Source of the DNA: Bryum argenteum
Lineage: Eukaryota > Streptophyta > Bryopsida > Bryales > Bryaceae
Direction: 5' to 3'
Assembly: GCA_037043015.1 (NCBI GenBank)
Contig: CM073322.1
Coordinates: 660,101-724,100 of the forward strand
Length of the DNA stretch: 64,000 bases
Positions 1 through 12,300 of the stretch are shown in pieces. Positions within the stretch are counted from its first letter, which is position 1. Each line of letters starts with the position of its first letter. The notes under the pieces are model-generated. The model did not search any database. It was not told where the DNA came from and saw nothing but the letters and a program-made list of their open reading frames with translations. Both the position numbers and the translations under genes were made by a program.

Positions 1-1285
1 CTGTGGTTGTGCCCAAGATAGAGCTTCAGGATTTGACTTCGACCGTGGGTGCAGTTCTTCCGAGTCACCCGAATGTCGGCCAAGAATCTCCGAAGGTATA
101 CTTCCTCCCACATTCTCGTCGCAAAATCTTTGTTCATCTTTCCTTTTGATTCAGTTCGCAAATACTGGCAGTGTAGATCTCGCATTGAAAACATTGTGTG
201 GAAGGAAGACTAAATATATATGCTCTCGTTCTTCGTTTTACAGGCAGCCGAGAAGTCAGAAACTGAAGACATTGAAGCAGCAGTGGTGTCGGTGGACCTG
301 ATAAAAAATAAGCGGCCGTTCAAATGCCAGCACAACGGTTGTAATAAAACCTTCAAGAATCCGCAGACGATGAAGATGCACCACAAGACACATTACAGCG
401 ATGGCAGCGCAGCGAGTAAGGAGTGTACTTTGCCGAGTTCCTTGAAAGCCGGTCACAACAAGAAAATCCCCTCGCGGTGTCCCAAGTGCAAGGAGACATT
501 CGTGGGGCTGTACGAGCTTCGTCGCCATTACGGCCGCAAGCATTCCGAAGGAGAGAAGCCATTTGGATGTCGCAAGTGCGACAAGAAGTTCTACATCGAG
601 GTAACTTACAAACCACACCACAACTTCACATTGCCACCACCAAATTCCCATTCCATCCCAACCCTTATCACTTCCAACTCTTAGGAACTTACGATGGCCT
701 TGCCTACAGGTGGATGTGCGCGATCACGAGAAGTTGTGCGGTGAGCCCATCGAATGCAAATGCGGCCTCAAATTCGCTTTTAAGTGCAACTTAGTAGCGC
801 ACAAAAAAGCGCACCCCGCTTGTCAAGATCAGCAAGTGAGCTCCAACATCTCGAACTCCAACTCAAATTCGACCTCTTCAGACGACTCGGGAAACAACAA
901 GAACCAGCGATGCAATCAACGAGGGGCGGGAAACAAGAGGTTGCGAGAGGACACCCCGTCGCAATCGGGCCTACCCATCCCGCTCCCGGATTTCAAAGGC
1001 ATCCCGGAGGCCCCGCGCGATTTCAAATATGCGCGCCATGACTTCGGCCCTCTGGAGCTTTCCAACATGTCTTGGGCTTCCAACATGGTGTATCCCACCA
1101 TCTCCTTCGCGAATCTGCCAGTGTACAACACCCCCAAGTCTTTCCAAGACCACCGTGTCTTCCCATTCACGAATTTCAATCCAGGCTTCGGCGTCTCCAC
1201 CAAACCCTCGCTCGAATCTGTGAACTGTGCGACGGGAGCCGTGCTCAATAACTCACAGTTTCCCTTCAAGGCACGGTCCGGCTAG
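1..1285 (+). CDS. WIP/STOP1-like C2H2 zinc-finger transcription factor, 3' part (exons 1-95, 244-600, 710-1285)
   Basis: This is the 3' part of a plant nuclear zinc-finger protein, presumably a DNA-binding regulator. Exon 1 (1-95, open to the window edge) ends at a GT donor at 96. Exon 2 follows an AG at 242-243 and ends at 600, and exon 3 starts at 710; both introns are phase 0. About 342 codons are visible. The fingers in order are CQHNGCNKTF...HHKTH (C2H2), CPKCKETF...HYGRKH (C2H2), CRKCDKKFYIEVDVRDHEKLC (C2HC, spanning the second intron) and CKCGLKF...HKKAH. The spacing HYxRKH - KPFxCRKC - HEKxCG is characteristic of the WIP/TT1 and STOP1 families. The C-terminus is Ser/Asn-rich with KRLRED as a possible nuclear localisation signal. 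The stop is TAG at 1283-1285. The start lies outside the window. Assignment to WIP rather than STOP1 is not secure. Confidence 0.85.
96..243 (+). other. Intron 1 of the zinc-finger gene
   Basis: Begins GTATAC after AAG and ends TTTTACAG. Removing it joins two open frames in phase 0. The 148-bp length is typical of small plant introns. Confidence 0.75.
601..709 (+). other. Intron 2 of the zinc-finger gene
   Basis: Begins GTAACT and ends CCTACAG. Splicing joins FYIE to VDVRDHEK and completes the third zinc finger, which supports both the boundary and the family call. Confidence 0.85.
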
Positions 1286-2696
1286 CGTTGGCTTAGACAG
1301 ATAGATAGGTAGCTCCAATCATTCTTTTCTCCCGCTCGAATTCAGTCGTCGTCGATTGAGGAGTCTTCATAGCCTTTGACCATACCGCAGCATCATGCTC
1401 TTGGTCAAGGCCTATGAGGCAATAATTCTTTTCATGTTATCACAACCATTTTCATACGTAGGTTTGGGGGCATTGCAACATCATATACTCTACATCAGCC
1501 AGGTTCCTTAGCTCTAGAATTAGAAAGAGACTTGCGATCATATTGACCATACTACAATTATTAATTCAATGTGCCACACCCCATGAATGTTTCGGCGGGC
1601 TACTAATTGCAATCATTTCATCCTTTGCACAAAGCTTCATATCTGCGCGGTCGTTGAGGACTACAAACATACGCTGGTTACAGTACTGACCTCGAGGAAC
1701 GCCAGATTGAGGAACACCTCAACCAGCATAACGGTATTCGATGGAACCATCGTCACCTTTAAACCTTTGTAACTTATCTCCAAACTCTAGTTATCTTCTG
1801 TTTATCTTTCCAAGTTTTGACATAATATGATTTCACAAATCGAGGTTCGCAGTTATTGAAGCACGAACTGTGCAGGAGCATCACTTGTGCTTTACAATTC
1901 AAGCGACTGTTCGACTTCGACACAACTTTTCTCGTGAAGGAAGTTTTCTTGGCATAGATGTTGCAGTTCTCATTTGTGCTCATCTGTGGAGCTCATTCCG
2001 ACGTAGGTGGTTTGCAAATTTGCGAGGATTTCAGGTGGTGATTTGCTATGAAAGATTGTCCACACATATATCGTACCTTTCTACATTGCTTCTTGTGTTT
2101 TTGAAACATTCAGAGACCAAGTATTTGATGTATTCTGTCAAGGTAACATGCTTAAAATCTTCAGGAATTTCACCTTGGCAAGATCATTGAGGAGTAGCAG
2201 GGGAACTAGTTTTTGCGAATGTGTAGAGTATGTAGGAGATGGTATCAATTGGAATCAAAAACTTTGAACTCATTTTGAGTTGGTTCTGAATTTTGGAAGT
2301 GAGTGGTGGGTGTTCCTAGAGTTACACACTCTGCAGGTACAATAAAATCTCAAATCGGAACCTACATACTTACGAATGGACCCATTGTTGAAATTTGACA
2401 GGTGCTCTTGTTTTCCTTTTGACTTGTGGGTGTCAATCTTGTCTTTCATGTGAAGCGTGAGATAGGATCTGTCGTTCACATGATAGTTACAATTGTAAAA
2501 TGAATTGTTTTTCTTATGACTTGGCAATTATTGGATTTCAATATTCTGGAATAAAACCTCTTACTAACTGAAAACTTGTTCTCTATACTGTGTGTACCTG
2601 CTCCCATTCTTCAAATTTGAAATCCTGAGTCACCCCTGCCGATCGAGTCACCTTCTCCCTTCTTTTCATCATGCTTTCTTCACAAAACTCAACAAA
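1286..2696. other. Zinc-finger gene 3' flank and intergenic DNA
   Basis: Contains the presumed 3' UTR of the zinc-finger gene and AT-rich sequence. I see no conserved protein, RNA gene or repeat; the open frames here are short and featureless. Confidence 0.5.
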
Positions 2697-2700
2697 TTAA

Positions 2701-2960
2701 CCCCTAAAGATCCAAGAAAGCCGAAATGGCTTTTTGGGGTTTCCGCAGGAAAAAAAGTCAGCCAACTTTGACCATTATAATCTCAAAATCGGAAAAAAAT
2801 TAATGGTTCAAATTTGATATATGAGTATAGGGTCAAGTTCACTTCAAGATCCTATGGTTGGATTTTCTAATTAATGCTTAGATTGAGTTTTTTCGGGCCT
2901 GAAGTAGAAGAGGGTCCTTTGTGATAATTTAGACAATTTTGTATCAAGGATCTTTAGGGG
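2701..2960. mobile_element. TTAA-flanked MITE (piggyBac-like termini), 260 bp
   Basis: Flanked by TTAA at 2697-2700 and 2961-2964. The ends are perfect inverted repeats, CCCCTAAAGATCC on the left and GGATCTTTAGGGG on the right. There is no coding potential. Internal sequence (AACTTTGACCATTATAATC) recurs inverted near 63030, which marks a family. TTAA targets with CCC-starting termini are the hallmark of piggyBac-type elements; that class assignment is inferred. Confidence 0.8.
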
Positions 2961-2964
2961 TTAA

Positions 2965-5225
2965 ACATACATTCATGAGTCATATACAGGTTTCCATCTC
3001 TTTGCTCATGGACCCTCAAATCTTGCATACATCACATGTGCACATGTATCGTTACCTATTTATATACTTGACAGACAGAAACGGCTTGGAAAAAGCTCGC
3101 TGCTCAAATAGAACTGCAATAAGGCCGAATGCCCTAAAACCACCAACTTAAGCTTTTTGAGGTTTTTTTAGAATGGTTATTTTTGGGGCATATTTTTCCC
3201 ATGTAGGAAAGAATTTTTCTCATAGGATGGAATTTTTTTCAAAATTTAACTCCCATTACATAAATAAATATAAATTTTCAAAGGCAAAAGTACTTGGTGA
3301 CCCAAAACTAATCTGTAGACTATCCCATTGTCACACCTAGTTGGTACAAATTTCCATTCATGATTCGACCCAAAACCACCAGCTTTTTGATTGTTTTGAT
3401 TGATCAGTTTGAATTGAGTGTTCTGACAATGCTAGTTCATGCTAGGTACGGTTATGGGGAGACCTATAGGTTGATACTGGGGGTGCCGGTGGTTTTAGGT
3501 TTGTCTACCATATATGGGAGTCTTTAAATACTGTAAGATTAGCTGGAAGTGAGCAAGCGAGCATGCAAATAAGAATTTAGGATAAAGAACGAAACCCTAA
3601 ACCCTGAAAGCAAAGCAACCATTGTTGACGGCCAATCTGGTACTGATTTGAAAACATGTCATATCATAGCCATGTAATGAAATTAAGACCATGAGCTTGT
3701 GTACTTTCAGATGTAATATTTTTGTGACTTGGTTCAAATATCACCTACCAAAATGAGGAAGTCTATTTCCTTCCAAAATGCAGTAATCAAGATCAAGTTT
3801 ATGTAAAGAACACCTTAGAGTCTTATCAAATCCTATCTTCCCAATAGAAAAAAGAGAAGCTTTTCTAATAACATAATAATTAATGAAGCTTACATCCCAA
3901 TTGGGCCTCTTTTATAATAAACCTGTTCAAACAATATGATGAGAAGAATTAAGTAGCTGAAAACAAAAAGAATAATCCCAGAAGGATGTAAAAAATTCTC
4001 CCTTAATCTACAATAACATGGCTCAAAGGCACTTGGTGAAAAGATGAAGATTTTTCAAAGATAACATGAAGAAAATGGACATTTGCTATAAGCTCATTCT
4101 TTATGTAACATTTAAAGACTAATACTCACCTCAGATTGTAAGGAGATTTTGATTGCATGTTCATAAAATTTTCTATTCATCTCAAAAGCATCTATGTAGT
4201 TTAACTTAAGTAGGATAAATAATGGTTACCTTCCATACTAAAAAGCATAAGCCAAATTTGTCATTATGTTAAGGAAGTGTAATATTGCTAATGGTACCAC
4301 TACAATCAGGGCGGGCAACTAATTGTAGGCAATTTTTTGTAATTGTTGATGTAGAATGCATCATTTCATCAACTTTTCTATTTTCCTCCTGACATGCTTC
4401 TTCATTAGCACGAGGGGTTGAATCTTGTACTGTATTTGGTTACCTCTTATAGTTCTTCCATTGCTGCAACTCTAAAGTTAATGTCACTAATGTCTTGAAA
4501 ATTTATTAACATGGCCTTCTATACTTTGGATGCAATGTCGCCATGGTTAGAACATAACTTTGTGTCATAGTGGATCTTTGAAGTCTGAAGCTCTCACTCA
4601 ATCTAAAATGAATGAAATCAACTTTACCTCGACGCTCTAAGTTTGTCGGCCAAGTCTACTCTAGACACAAGCCCCTCTTTCTACTCTAGTGTCGTAATCG
4701 ATATTGGAAATCTAAAAGCTCTCACCAATTTCTCGCAATAAACCAAAATGAAACAAGAAAATAATTGAAGTGAACATTACTTGGACGCTCTAAATTCTTT
4801 GGCCAAATCTACTTCTGACACAACCCTCACTTTTTACCCTTGTGTCATAATGGATCTTGGTAATTTAAAAGCTCGTACTAACTTCTTGAGAAAACCAAAA
4901 TGAAACTTCTTGCAAAATCCAAAATGAAACAAGCAAATGAATGAAGTGAAGATTAAACGGATATTTAACTAATTATGGACATTTTGACAAATTATGGACA
5001 ATTAATCTCTAAAAATACCTTAAAAAAAACTAAAAAGGCAAGAAATATTCGCTAAAATGAATTCAAAAGAAGGAACTTCAAATAAAATAAGCAAAATACT
5101 TATTTAAAAGCATTCATAATATAACAAACCAATACAAAATTAGTAACAAAGAAGACTAAACATGAATAAAAAAGAAATATGGGCTAGAAGCCGATACCAA
5201 AAAATGCTCCACAAGTAACAATACA
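2965..5225. other. AT-rich intergenic DNA
   Basis: No gene recognised. Apart from the tandem repeat at about 4545-4960, it has only simple AT-rich sequence and a short GTTTCGTT/CCCTAAACCC stretch near 3590. Confidence 0.5.
4545..4960. repeat. Diverged tandem repeat of about 150 bp, nearly three copies
   Basis: Recurring blocks are GACGCTCTAAGTTTGTCGGC, CCAARTCTACT, ACACAA, a TGTGTCATARTGGATCTT-type block and a run mentioning AAAATGAAAC. They repeat at about 4550, 4640 and 4785. A single further copy lies at about 52970-53060, and the adjoining phrase TTTAACTAATTATGGAC recurs at about 4965 and 53578. It is a dispersed repeat of unknown class. Confidence 0.6.
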
Positions 5226-5357
5226 CCCTAAACCCTAAATCCTAAACCTATACCCTAAACCCTAAACCCTAAACCCTAAACCCTAAACCCTAAACCCTAA
5301 ACCCTAAACCCTAAACCCTAAACCCTAAACCCTAAACTCTAACCCTAAACCCTAACC
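5226..5357. repeat. Interstitial telomere-like (CCCTAAA)n tract
   Basis: About 15-18 mostly perfect CCCTAAA heptamers, the plant telomere repeat (C-strand on plus). Non-telomeric DNA lies on both sides, so this is internal rather than a chromosome end. The LTR retrotransposon begins right after it, and a decayed continuation appears past the 3' LTR at 18640-18729. Confidence 0.9.
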
Positions 5358-5362
5358 GTGAG

Positions 5363-6806
5363 TGTAGACCGGTTGGACTTATGCGATTCTCTCATTAAAC
5401 ATTCCAATTAGTAAAGTTGCAATTTCGGATCAAACTAGTGAAATCACTGTAGAAACAAATAGTTAAAGTTGATATTTTGGTTGCCGAAGCGGATGTAAGA
5501 GGAAAAAGATGAAATAATCAAAATAGGATGAAAAGAGAGATACAAATAGGTAGAAAACGAACAGGCAAATAACCGAATGGGGAGAGAAGTCAAAAGGGAG
5601 AAGAAAGAAGAAAACAGGGCCCATTTGTTGAGTGTCGAATGTGGTCCCAGCCTTGATCGAGTCGGCTGTGTTTTGAATGTTGAGTATGAATGAATAGGAA
5701 TTGCCTAATCGTGTGTGTGAAATTATGTGTGAGATTATGTATGTGTATGAATTAGTGAAAAAATTGTGTGTTTGAATCTGAGACTAAGTTGAATAATATG
5801 TGAGAAATATGGTGTGATCGTGATGGAGTATGCATGTGTGAATTGTCAAATCAATTGCCCGTGGAAAACCGAGTTGTATGAAATTTTACATCGAGTATGA
5901 ACAAATTGGAAGAACAGGATAATTTTGAGTTGTTGGGAGAGAAACGAATTGGAATAAGTAGTGATTGAAAAGGATTACCTTGTGTATGATTGAGGGAATT
6001 AAGTACGAATTGCAAGATCTGATTGAGTAATAAAATTCTGAATAGTATGAGTGTTAACGAATAAAATACCGAGTTGATTTGTGAGAAGCTAATTTGTTAA
6101 TGTCATTGTAGTATGATTGAAAGTAGAAGTGAAGTGTACGAGTGGTGTTGGAAACATGAGAGCAAATTGTAAGTTATGAGAAAAGTCTGAGTAAAGTGTA
6201 CTGAATTGCAAGAATAAATTTCTGAGTAGTAGAAAGAGTTTGTAACAGAGATAAATCAAATCGGAAGAAGAAACAATTATCCAGGGAAGACAAAGAGAAG
6301 TAAAGACCGAATTGGCAGAAGAGACCAGAGTTAAACGAATCGGATTATAATGCTGACAAGGGCCTGATATCAAATTGAAGCCGAGTTGATGAAGAATGTA
6401 AAGTAGCTGATTGTGACACAATCAATTCGAGGAGTAAAACAAATAGAGTGGGAGTAGAGAACCGTTTATCTTGTGAACCAAGTAGAAGAAAAAATCAAAT
6501 TCACGAATCAGGAAAGATCATCCCAGTTGGAATTCTTTATAAAAATATTATCAAGTCGGGAATAGTAAGAGTGGAGAGAAAATTGAATAAATGAGAGAAA
6601 GTAATTGAGGAAATAAAATAAAAGTAAAAATGAATTATCAAATGGGTAATAAATTACTGTCATAACTTCCTAGCTTGTAAAAAGTGATAACCAATTAAAA
6701 CTAAATCACAATTAGGACTTATAAAGCCTTATGTAACCTCCTTGGATCGAATCAAAAATACTAGGATAATTATAACAATTCGCAAGAATATCTAAATATC
6801 TCCACA
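5363..6806 (+). repeat. 5' LTR, 1,444 bp
   Basis: Starts TGTAGACCGG and ends ATATCTCCACA (TG...CA). It matches 17193-18634 almost base for base. Differences cluster in a few short blocks (near 5860, 5898 and 6428-6450). Only short shadow ORFs are present. Confidence 0.95.
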
Positions 6807-6810
6807 TAAA

Positions 6811-6828
6811 TGGCGCCGCTGCCGGGGA
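6811..6828 (+). other. Primer binding site, tRNA-Asp type
   Basis: TGGCGCCGCTGCCGGGGA lies four bases after the 5' LTR. It matches the complement of the plant tRNA-Asp 3' end, as found in Athila-like elements, with one mismatch (C for T at base 9). Confidence 0.85.
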
Positions 6829-6898
6829 GGTTCAAATAGGTTGAGTCTAGAATTGGGTTAAAGTCTCTCCATCCGCAGGTAAAGAATGCTACTCCTTA

Positions 6899-8746
6899 AT
6901 GAGCAGTCGTTCTATTCCTGCGGAGTCTAGCAAACAAGCTAGGGAAGAGAGAGTCCGTAAACGAGCTAGAGAAAAAGAAGAAATAAAAGAATCTAGTTTG
7001 GGAGAAAATCCTGCAACACCAAATTGGTCGGTGCCGGTGGCATTTACGCCATATCCATATCAAATTCGTGAGGTGGAGTTTGCTGAAAACAATCAGCCAT
7101 CTTCCGAATCGGGAATAGATAAAGTTGGGAAAATAACCCAATTGATTGAGAGTGAAATATTAAGCGCAAGTGAACGAGATCGGTTAAGAAAAGAGGCTGA
7201 AAGCCTTGAGTCAACATCCCATTTGTTTTGTGAAGGCATATGCTTTTCCACGTTAAATTCACCGAATAGGTCCCCAAGAAAAATACAAGATCGAATTGAT
7301 TTTATACCTCCTGAATCGTCAGAAGAAATTGTTACTGATTCCCCATTCGGTAAGTTTGAGAGAAAAAGCTTTCAATCCGAGTCGGGAGAACAAACTCCAA
7401 GTCAAAAAGAAGTAACCAGTAGGAAATTGGTAATACCTGAGGTATTCCAAGGAGATCGATTTGTTAATCAGGACAAGTTGAGACAGACCCTAATCGGGGA
7501 ATTGAACGCCATACAACAACCGATTAGGCAAATAGCCAATATGGCAGCCCAGGCACCAAGATTGCATGTAGTGATGAGACCGGGTCAGGATGATGACCGC
7601 CCCTATTCGTTAGTACCTTACCCCGAATTTGCTGGCCAAATCGGTGAAGATCCCGATGCGCATATTTATGAATTTATAACTAGGTGTAATACTAATAACG
7701 CTCGTACAGAAAGCCATTTTCTAAGTATTTTCCCGAGTACGTTAAGAGTTAATGCCAAGCTTTGGTTCCAGAGACAACAATTAGGACAATTTCCAAATTG
7801 GACTAGTCTAAAAGATGCCTTTTTGGCTCATTTTAGACCTATGTCGTACAACGAATTGTTACACCAAAGTTTCGCTGAATTGCAAATGAATCAGGGAGAA
7901 ACAGTCGATTCGTATTATGGCCGAATGGAGGACATTCTAAATAGATTGGGGAATCATGGCTATACTGATCCGCATTTAATGCGACAGTTCATAGGGGGAT
8001 TAAATCCTCCAAGGCTTAAGGCCTATGTTAGGGAAGGTACACCCGCTAATTTGCAGGCAGCCTATGAAAGAGCTAAGATATGGGAAGAGGTTCATTACGC
8101 GGAAATGTTTGGAAACCCACGATTTATTTATCAAAATCAAATGGAGAATAATTTGGTGAAACCTGTAGTTCCTAATACTATTAACTATTTACCACCTGCT
8201 TATGCTAATCCGAAATTGGTAGCTCAACAACCGGTCATGGTAAATCAACCACAACAAATGGTTAGTAATCAATCGCGAGCTATCATACCCCAACCCCAAA
8301 TAAATGAGCCTGTAGGTAATAATACCAATCCAAAAATGGAGGCCCAACTATTAGAGATAACTAGAGAGCTGGGGAATTTGAGAGTGCATTTAACAAATGC
8401 GGGCGAAAAGAGAAGTGAACCAAATGAGGATAGGGCCCATATTTGGTGTTCAAATTGTAGGGGGCAGGGACACATGTCTATTAATTGTCCGTCACCCCCA
8501 AATTTACCAGTAGAATGTAAATTTTGTGGAGGTGAACATGAGATGGAAAATTGCACAAAACTTAAAAGTACTTTGGTTAAATTTTCAAATAATAAAAACC
8601 GAAATGGGCAAGTGTATTGGATAGAGGAGAACAATAATAATAATGATTATCAAAATAGGAACAATAACGGGCCAAACCGAAGAAGGAATTTTAATAATTA
8701 TAATAATTCGGGGAATAATGGTCCTAACACAAATTATTCTTATTGA
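6899..8746 (+). CDS. gag: Retrotransposon gag (to an in-frame TGA)
   Basis: Encodes the nucleocapsid/capsid polyprotein. The ATG at 6899 is the first good start after the PBS. The N-terminus is charged. Around residues 225-400 is a retrotransposon-gag domain (YPEFAGQIGEDPDAHIYEF; AKLWFQ; LKDAFLAHFRP; QGETVDSYYGRM). Near residue 520 are two zinc knuckles, CSNCRGQGHMSINC (CX2CX4HX4C) and CKFCGGEHEMENC (CX2CX3HX4C). The tail is rich in Asn and Arg. The frame stops at TGA 8744-8746 but stays open beyond it with two more knuckles, so gag is either truncated by a nonsense change or read through. Confidence 0.9.
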   Translation: MSSRSIPAESSKQAREERVRKRAREKEEIKESSLGENPATPNWSVPVAFTPYPYQIREVEFAENNQPSSESGIDKVGKITQLIESEILSASERDRLRKEAESLESTSHLFCEGICFSTLNSPNRSPRKIQDRIDFIPPESSEEIVTDSPFGKFERKSFQSESGEQTPSQKEVTSRKLVIPEVFQGDRFVNQDKLRQTLIGELNAIQQPIRQIANMAAQAPRLHVVMRPGQDDDRPYSLVPYPEFAGQIGEDPDAHIYEFITRCNTNNARTESHFLSIFPSTLRVNAKLWFQRQQLGQFPNWTSLKDAFLAHFRPMSYNELLHQSFAELQMNQGETVDSYYGRMEDILNRLGNHGYTDPHLMRQFIGGLNPPRLKAYVREGTPANLQAAYERAKIWEEVHYAEMFGNPRFIYQNQMENNLVKPVVPNTINYLPPAYANPKLVAQQPVMVNQPQQMVSNQSRAIIPQPQINEPVGNNTNPKMEAQLLEITRELGNLRVHLTNAGEKRSEPNEDRAHIWCSNCRGQGHMSINCPSPPNLPVECKFCGGEHEMENCTKLKSTLVKFSNNKNRNGQVYWIEENNNNNDYQNRNNNGPNRRRNFNNYNNSGNNGPNTNYSY

Positions 8747-9313
8747 AATTCCAATAATAGTGATTACGGTAGTAACCAAAATCGTCCTAGGGGTCAAAAT
8801 GGATATAACCAGAATCAAGGTTGGAACCAAAGTCAATCAAATAATCCCAACCAAAATAGTGGTAACCAAGCCTGGGCGGGTAGAAATACGAATTGGTCAA
8901 ATAATAGGTCCAATAATCCACAATGTTATAAATGCAGAGAGTTTGGACATATTTCGACATATTGTACAAACCCAGGACCAAGTGATGCATTTGCACTTAT
9001 ATGCGGTAATTGTAAACAAAATGGGCATAGGGCAGAAGAGTGTAATGCCCCGCGTAAAAATGGGCCACATGACAATGATGGTTACAATCAAAAAAAGGAT
9101 ACTAGTCCTAAAATAATTTTAATACAAGAAGATGAGCAAAACCAAAATACTAGGCCTACTTATCATGTCCATGCCATGATTGAGGAATATGAAAATAAAG
9201 AAAAGGGTAGGAAGGAACAAAATCATGTGAACGCAGTAGCAACTAGGAGCCAAAAGGGAAAACAAATTCCACTTGGTAGTTTAGAAGTCCTGAGAGAAAA
9301 AAGAGATTACTAA
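8747..9313 (+). CDS. Gag continuation downstream of the in-frame TGA
   Basis: The same reading frame as gag continues for 188 codons from the TGA to TAA at 9311-9313. It is Asn/Gln/Gly-rich and then carries two canonical zinc knuckles, CYKCREFGHISTYC and CGNCKQNGHRAEEC (both CX2CX4HX4C). The product is probably the C-terminal part of the ancestral Gag. The TGA is either a mutation (CGA to TGA is one step) or a programmed stop. Pol starts 26 bp downstream in a different frame. Confidence 0.75.
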   Translation, partial: NSNNSDYGSNQNRPRGQNGYNQNQGWNQSQSNNPNQNSGNQAWAGRNTNWSNNRSNNPQCYKCREFGHISTYCTNPGPSDAFALICGNCKQNGHRAEECNAPRKNGPHDNDGYNQKKDTSPKIILIQEDEQNQNTRPTYHVHAMIEEYENKEKGRKEQNHVNAVATRSQKGKQIPLGSLEVLREKRDY

Positions 9314-9338
9314 TAAGGAAACTCAATATAATAAGAGT

Positions 9339-12300
9339 ATGGAAAATTTGATTAACAATCCTGGAAATATGGGTGAAACTAGTAGTGGGATAAACCATCA
9401 AGTCGGTCAAGAAAAAGCCTTAGTAGGTGACAACCAAGTTGATGTTAATTCCAACTTGCAAGGGCCAAATATTAAATCAGTCCATTTTAATACCGAGCCA
9501 GTAAGTGTAATAATACCAATAGAAAACAAATTGGGTTTAGATGGAATTCAAGAGCCGGAATCAGTCTTTTATCCAAATTTTGATCAAAACCAAGAACAAG
9601 TAGAAAGGGTGAATCTACCCCACCTAGAAATGGGACATCAAAATCAAATAATTGAAAATAACGTAAGAATAAATGGGGAACAATTACAACAAATGAATGA
9701 GAGAGATCAAGTGGGTACTACAATAAAACCAATTGGGAAAAGGAAGAAAAATAAGCCCAAACAATTAGGTATAATAGAAGGGTTGGAACAATATGATTTA
9801 ATTCAAAATTTGAATAATTTGAAGGCTGATATTTCTATAGCCCAATTGTTAGCAATAGCACCTTGGTGTAGATCTATTCTTAAATCTAAAATTGTGAGGC
9901 GAAGAGCAAAACAAATACAGGTGAATGAAGTATCAATTAGCCCAGACCCAGGAGCCCCTATGATTGATATAGAAATTGATGGTTTAATTATTACAGGTGT
10001 CCAAATAGATGGAGGTTCAAGCGTTAACTTAATGAACAACGAAACCATGGAAAACCTTAATCTATCAGGATTACTACCTACCAAATTGGTTTTAAGAATG
10101 GCTGACCAAAGTCGAGTGAAGCCTTTGGGTATTTTATCAAAAGTTAAGACAAAAATATCGGGACTTGTGTTTTTCATAGACTTTATAGTATTCAAACCAA
10201 GTACAATTAATACTTCATACCCAATATTGTTAGGGAGGCCATGGCTTTATCAAGCAAGGGTGACAGACGATTGGGGTAAAGGCATATTAAAGATACGTCA
10301 AGGGGATCAAAAGGTTAAGCTTGGGATGTATACAAGTAGGTACCAGGGTGAAACCCAGTGGGAGTTACCAGGTACTACTAGCCAATCAGAGTCAATGACA
10401 GAGGATGAAACATATACGATTAGGGTGAGTAATACACCTAATATAGTAAATAATGTTAAGACACCTAAGAGAACTTTTAGGGAAGTAGCCCCTGGTGAAT
10501 ATAGTATAGAATACGAAGCTGATGATGATTCAGACGAAGTCATTCAAACTTGGCTAGAAGCACCCGTTTACAACATAACATCCGAATGGGAGAATATAAG
10601 TTCAAGTGAAAATGAAAGAGTGAATACTTCATCGGATAGTGTTCCAAATAGGGCTTATATCGAGAAGAGCCAATGTCAGAATATTAATGTGGGTTCTGGG
10701 GAGGAAGAAAAGAACATACAAGTATATGCCGGTTTATCTAAGGACGAACTAGTTGGTTGGAAGCAATTTTTTAGGACTAACGCAAAAACTTTTGCGTGGT
10801 CCTATAAGGATTTAAGGGGCGTACCACCAGAAATTTGCGAACACAAAATAGAACTTGAAGAGGGTGCTAAACCCTCAAAACAAAGACCACATAGGCTAAA
10901 CCCGAAGTACTCACTAATGGTAAAGGAAGAAATAGAAAAATTAATTAATATAGGATTTATTTATCCTGCCCCATATAGCGAGTGGGTGAGTCCAATCGTG
11001 ATTGTACCTAAGAAAGATGGACGCATACGTATTTGCCAAGATTTCCGAAAACTTAATGCGGTTACGAAAAAGGACCACTTCCCACTTCCATTTACGGATG
11101 CTATCCTAGACAATGTAGCTGGACATGAATGCTATTCGTTTCTCGATGGATTTTCCGGATACAATCAAATCCAAATTGCGAAGGAAGACCAAGATAAAAC
11201 CGCTTTCGTAACAGATTTAGGAATATTCGCATCAAAAGTTATGTTATTCGGTCTGTGTAATGGAGCAGCTACTTTTCAAAGGGTTGCTACATTAGCATTC
11301 CAAGAATATTTGAGGGATTTCATGGAAGTCTTTTTGGATGATTTTTGTGTGTTCGGAAAGAAAGCAGAACATGCAAACCATTTGGAAAAATGTTTTGCTA
11401 AGTGTCACCAATTCGGAATATCGTTGAACGCTTCTAAATGCCAATTTGTAGTTCCGTATGGGAAGTTACTTGGTCATATTGTGAGTAAGAAGGGTATAAG
11501 TACCGACCCGGACAAAGTGTCCAAAATCGTTAAGTTACCAATCCCAAGCACAGTTACACAAGTAAGAGGCTTTCTTGGACATGTGAGTTATTATAGGCGA
11601 TTTATATTTTCTTATGCTAAGGTAGCAACCCCATTGAATATATTGTTAAAAAAACTTGTAGCGGGCGCACACCCAATTTGGACGTTAGAGTGTGATGAGG
11701 CATTTAAACTACTTAAAAATAAGCTAGTGACTGCCCCGATATTAGTATCTCCAAATTGGGAATTGCCATTCCATGTTTATGTTGACGCTAGCAATATAGC
11801 TATAGGCTGTGTGCTTAGCCAAAAGGATGAAAATAAGAGAGATCACCCTATATATTTTGCTAGTAGGCAATTAATCCCGGCGGAAAGAAATTATACGACT
11901 ACAGAACGGGAAGCACTTGGTATGGTTTATGCCGTACAAAAATTCCGTCATTATTTACTTGGTTATAAGTTCACAATTCATGTGGATCATGACGCATTAA
12001 AGTACTTAGTGAACAAACCACAATTAAGCGGTAGGTTGGCTAGATGGGTATTATTATTACAGGAGTTCCAGTTTGAAGTGGTAGTTCGGCCGGGCATATC
12101 CCATAGTAACGCAGACCATTTGTCAAGGTTAGAAAAACCTGACAAGTCGGATTTAGAGCCAATTGATGACGAAATACCCGATGCTCAACTATTTGAGGTT
12201 GATATAATAAATACCGAATATGCAGAGATTTTAAATTACCTTAAAACGAATGAATTTCCAAATTGGTTCCAACCCTTGCAAAAGAAGGCACTTATAAAAA

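Noticed and set aside
5226..5357. (CCCTAAA)n as a real chromosome end
   Set aside because: Unique DNA and a gene lie on both sides; it is interstitial.
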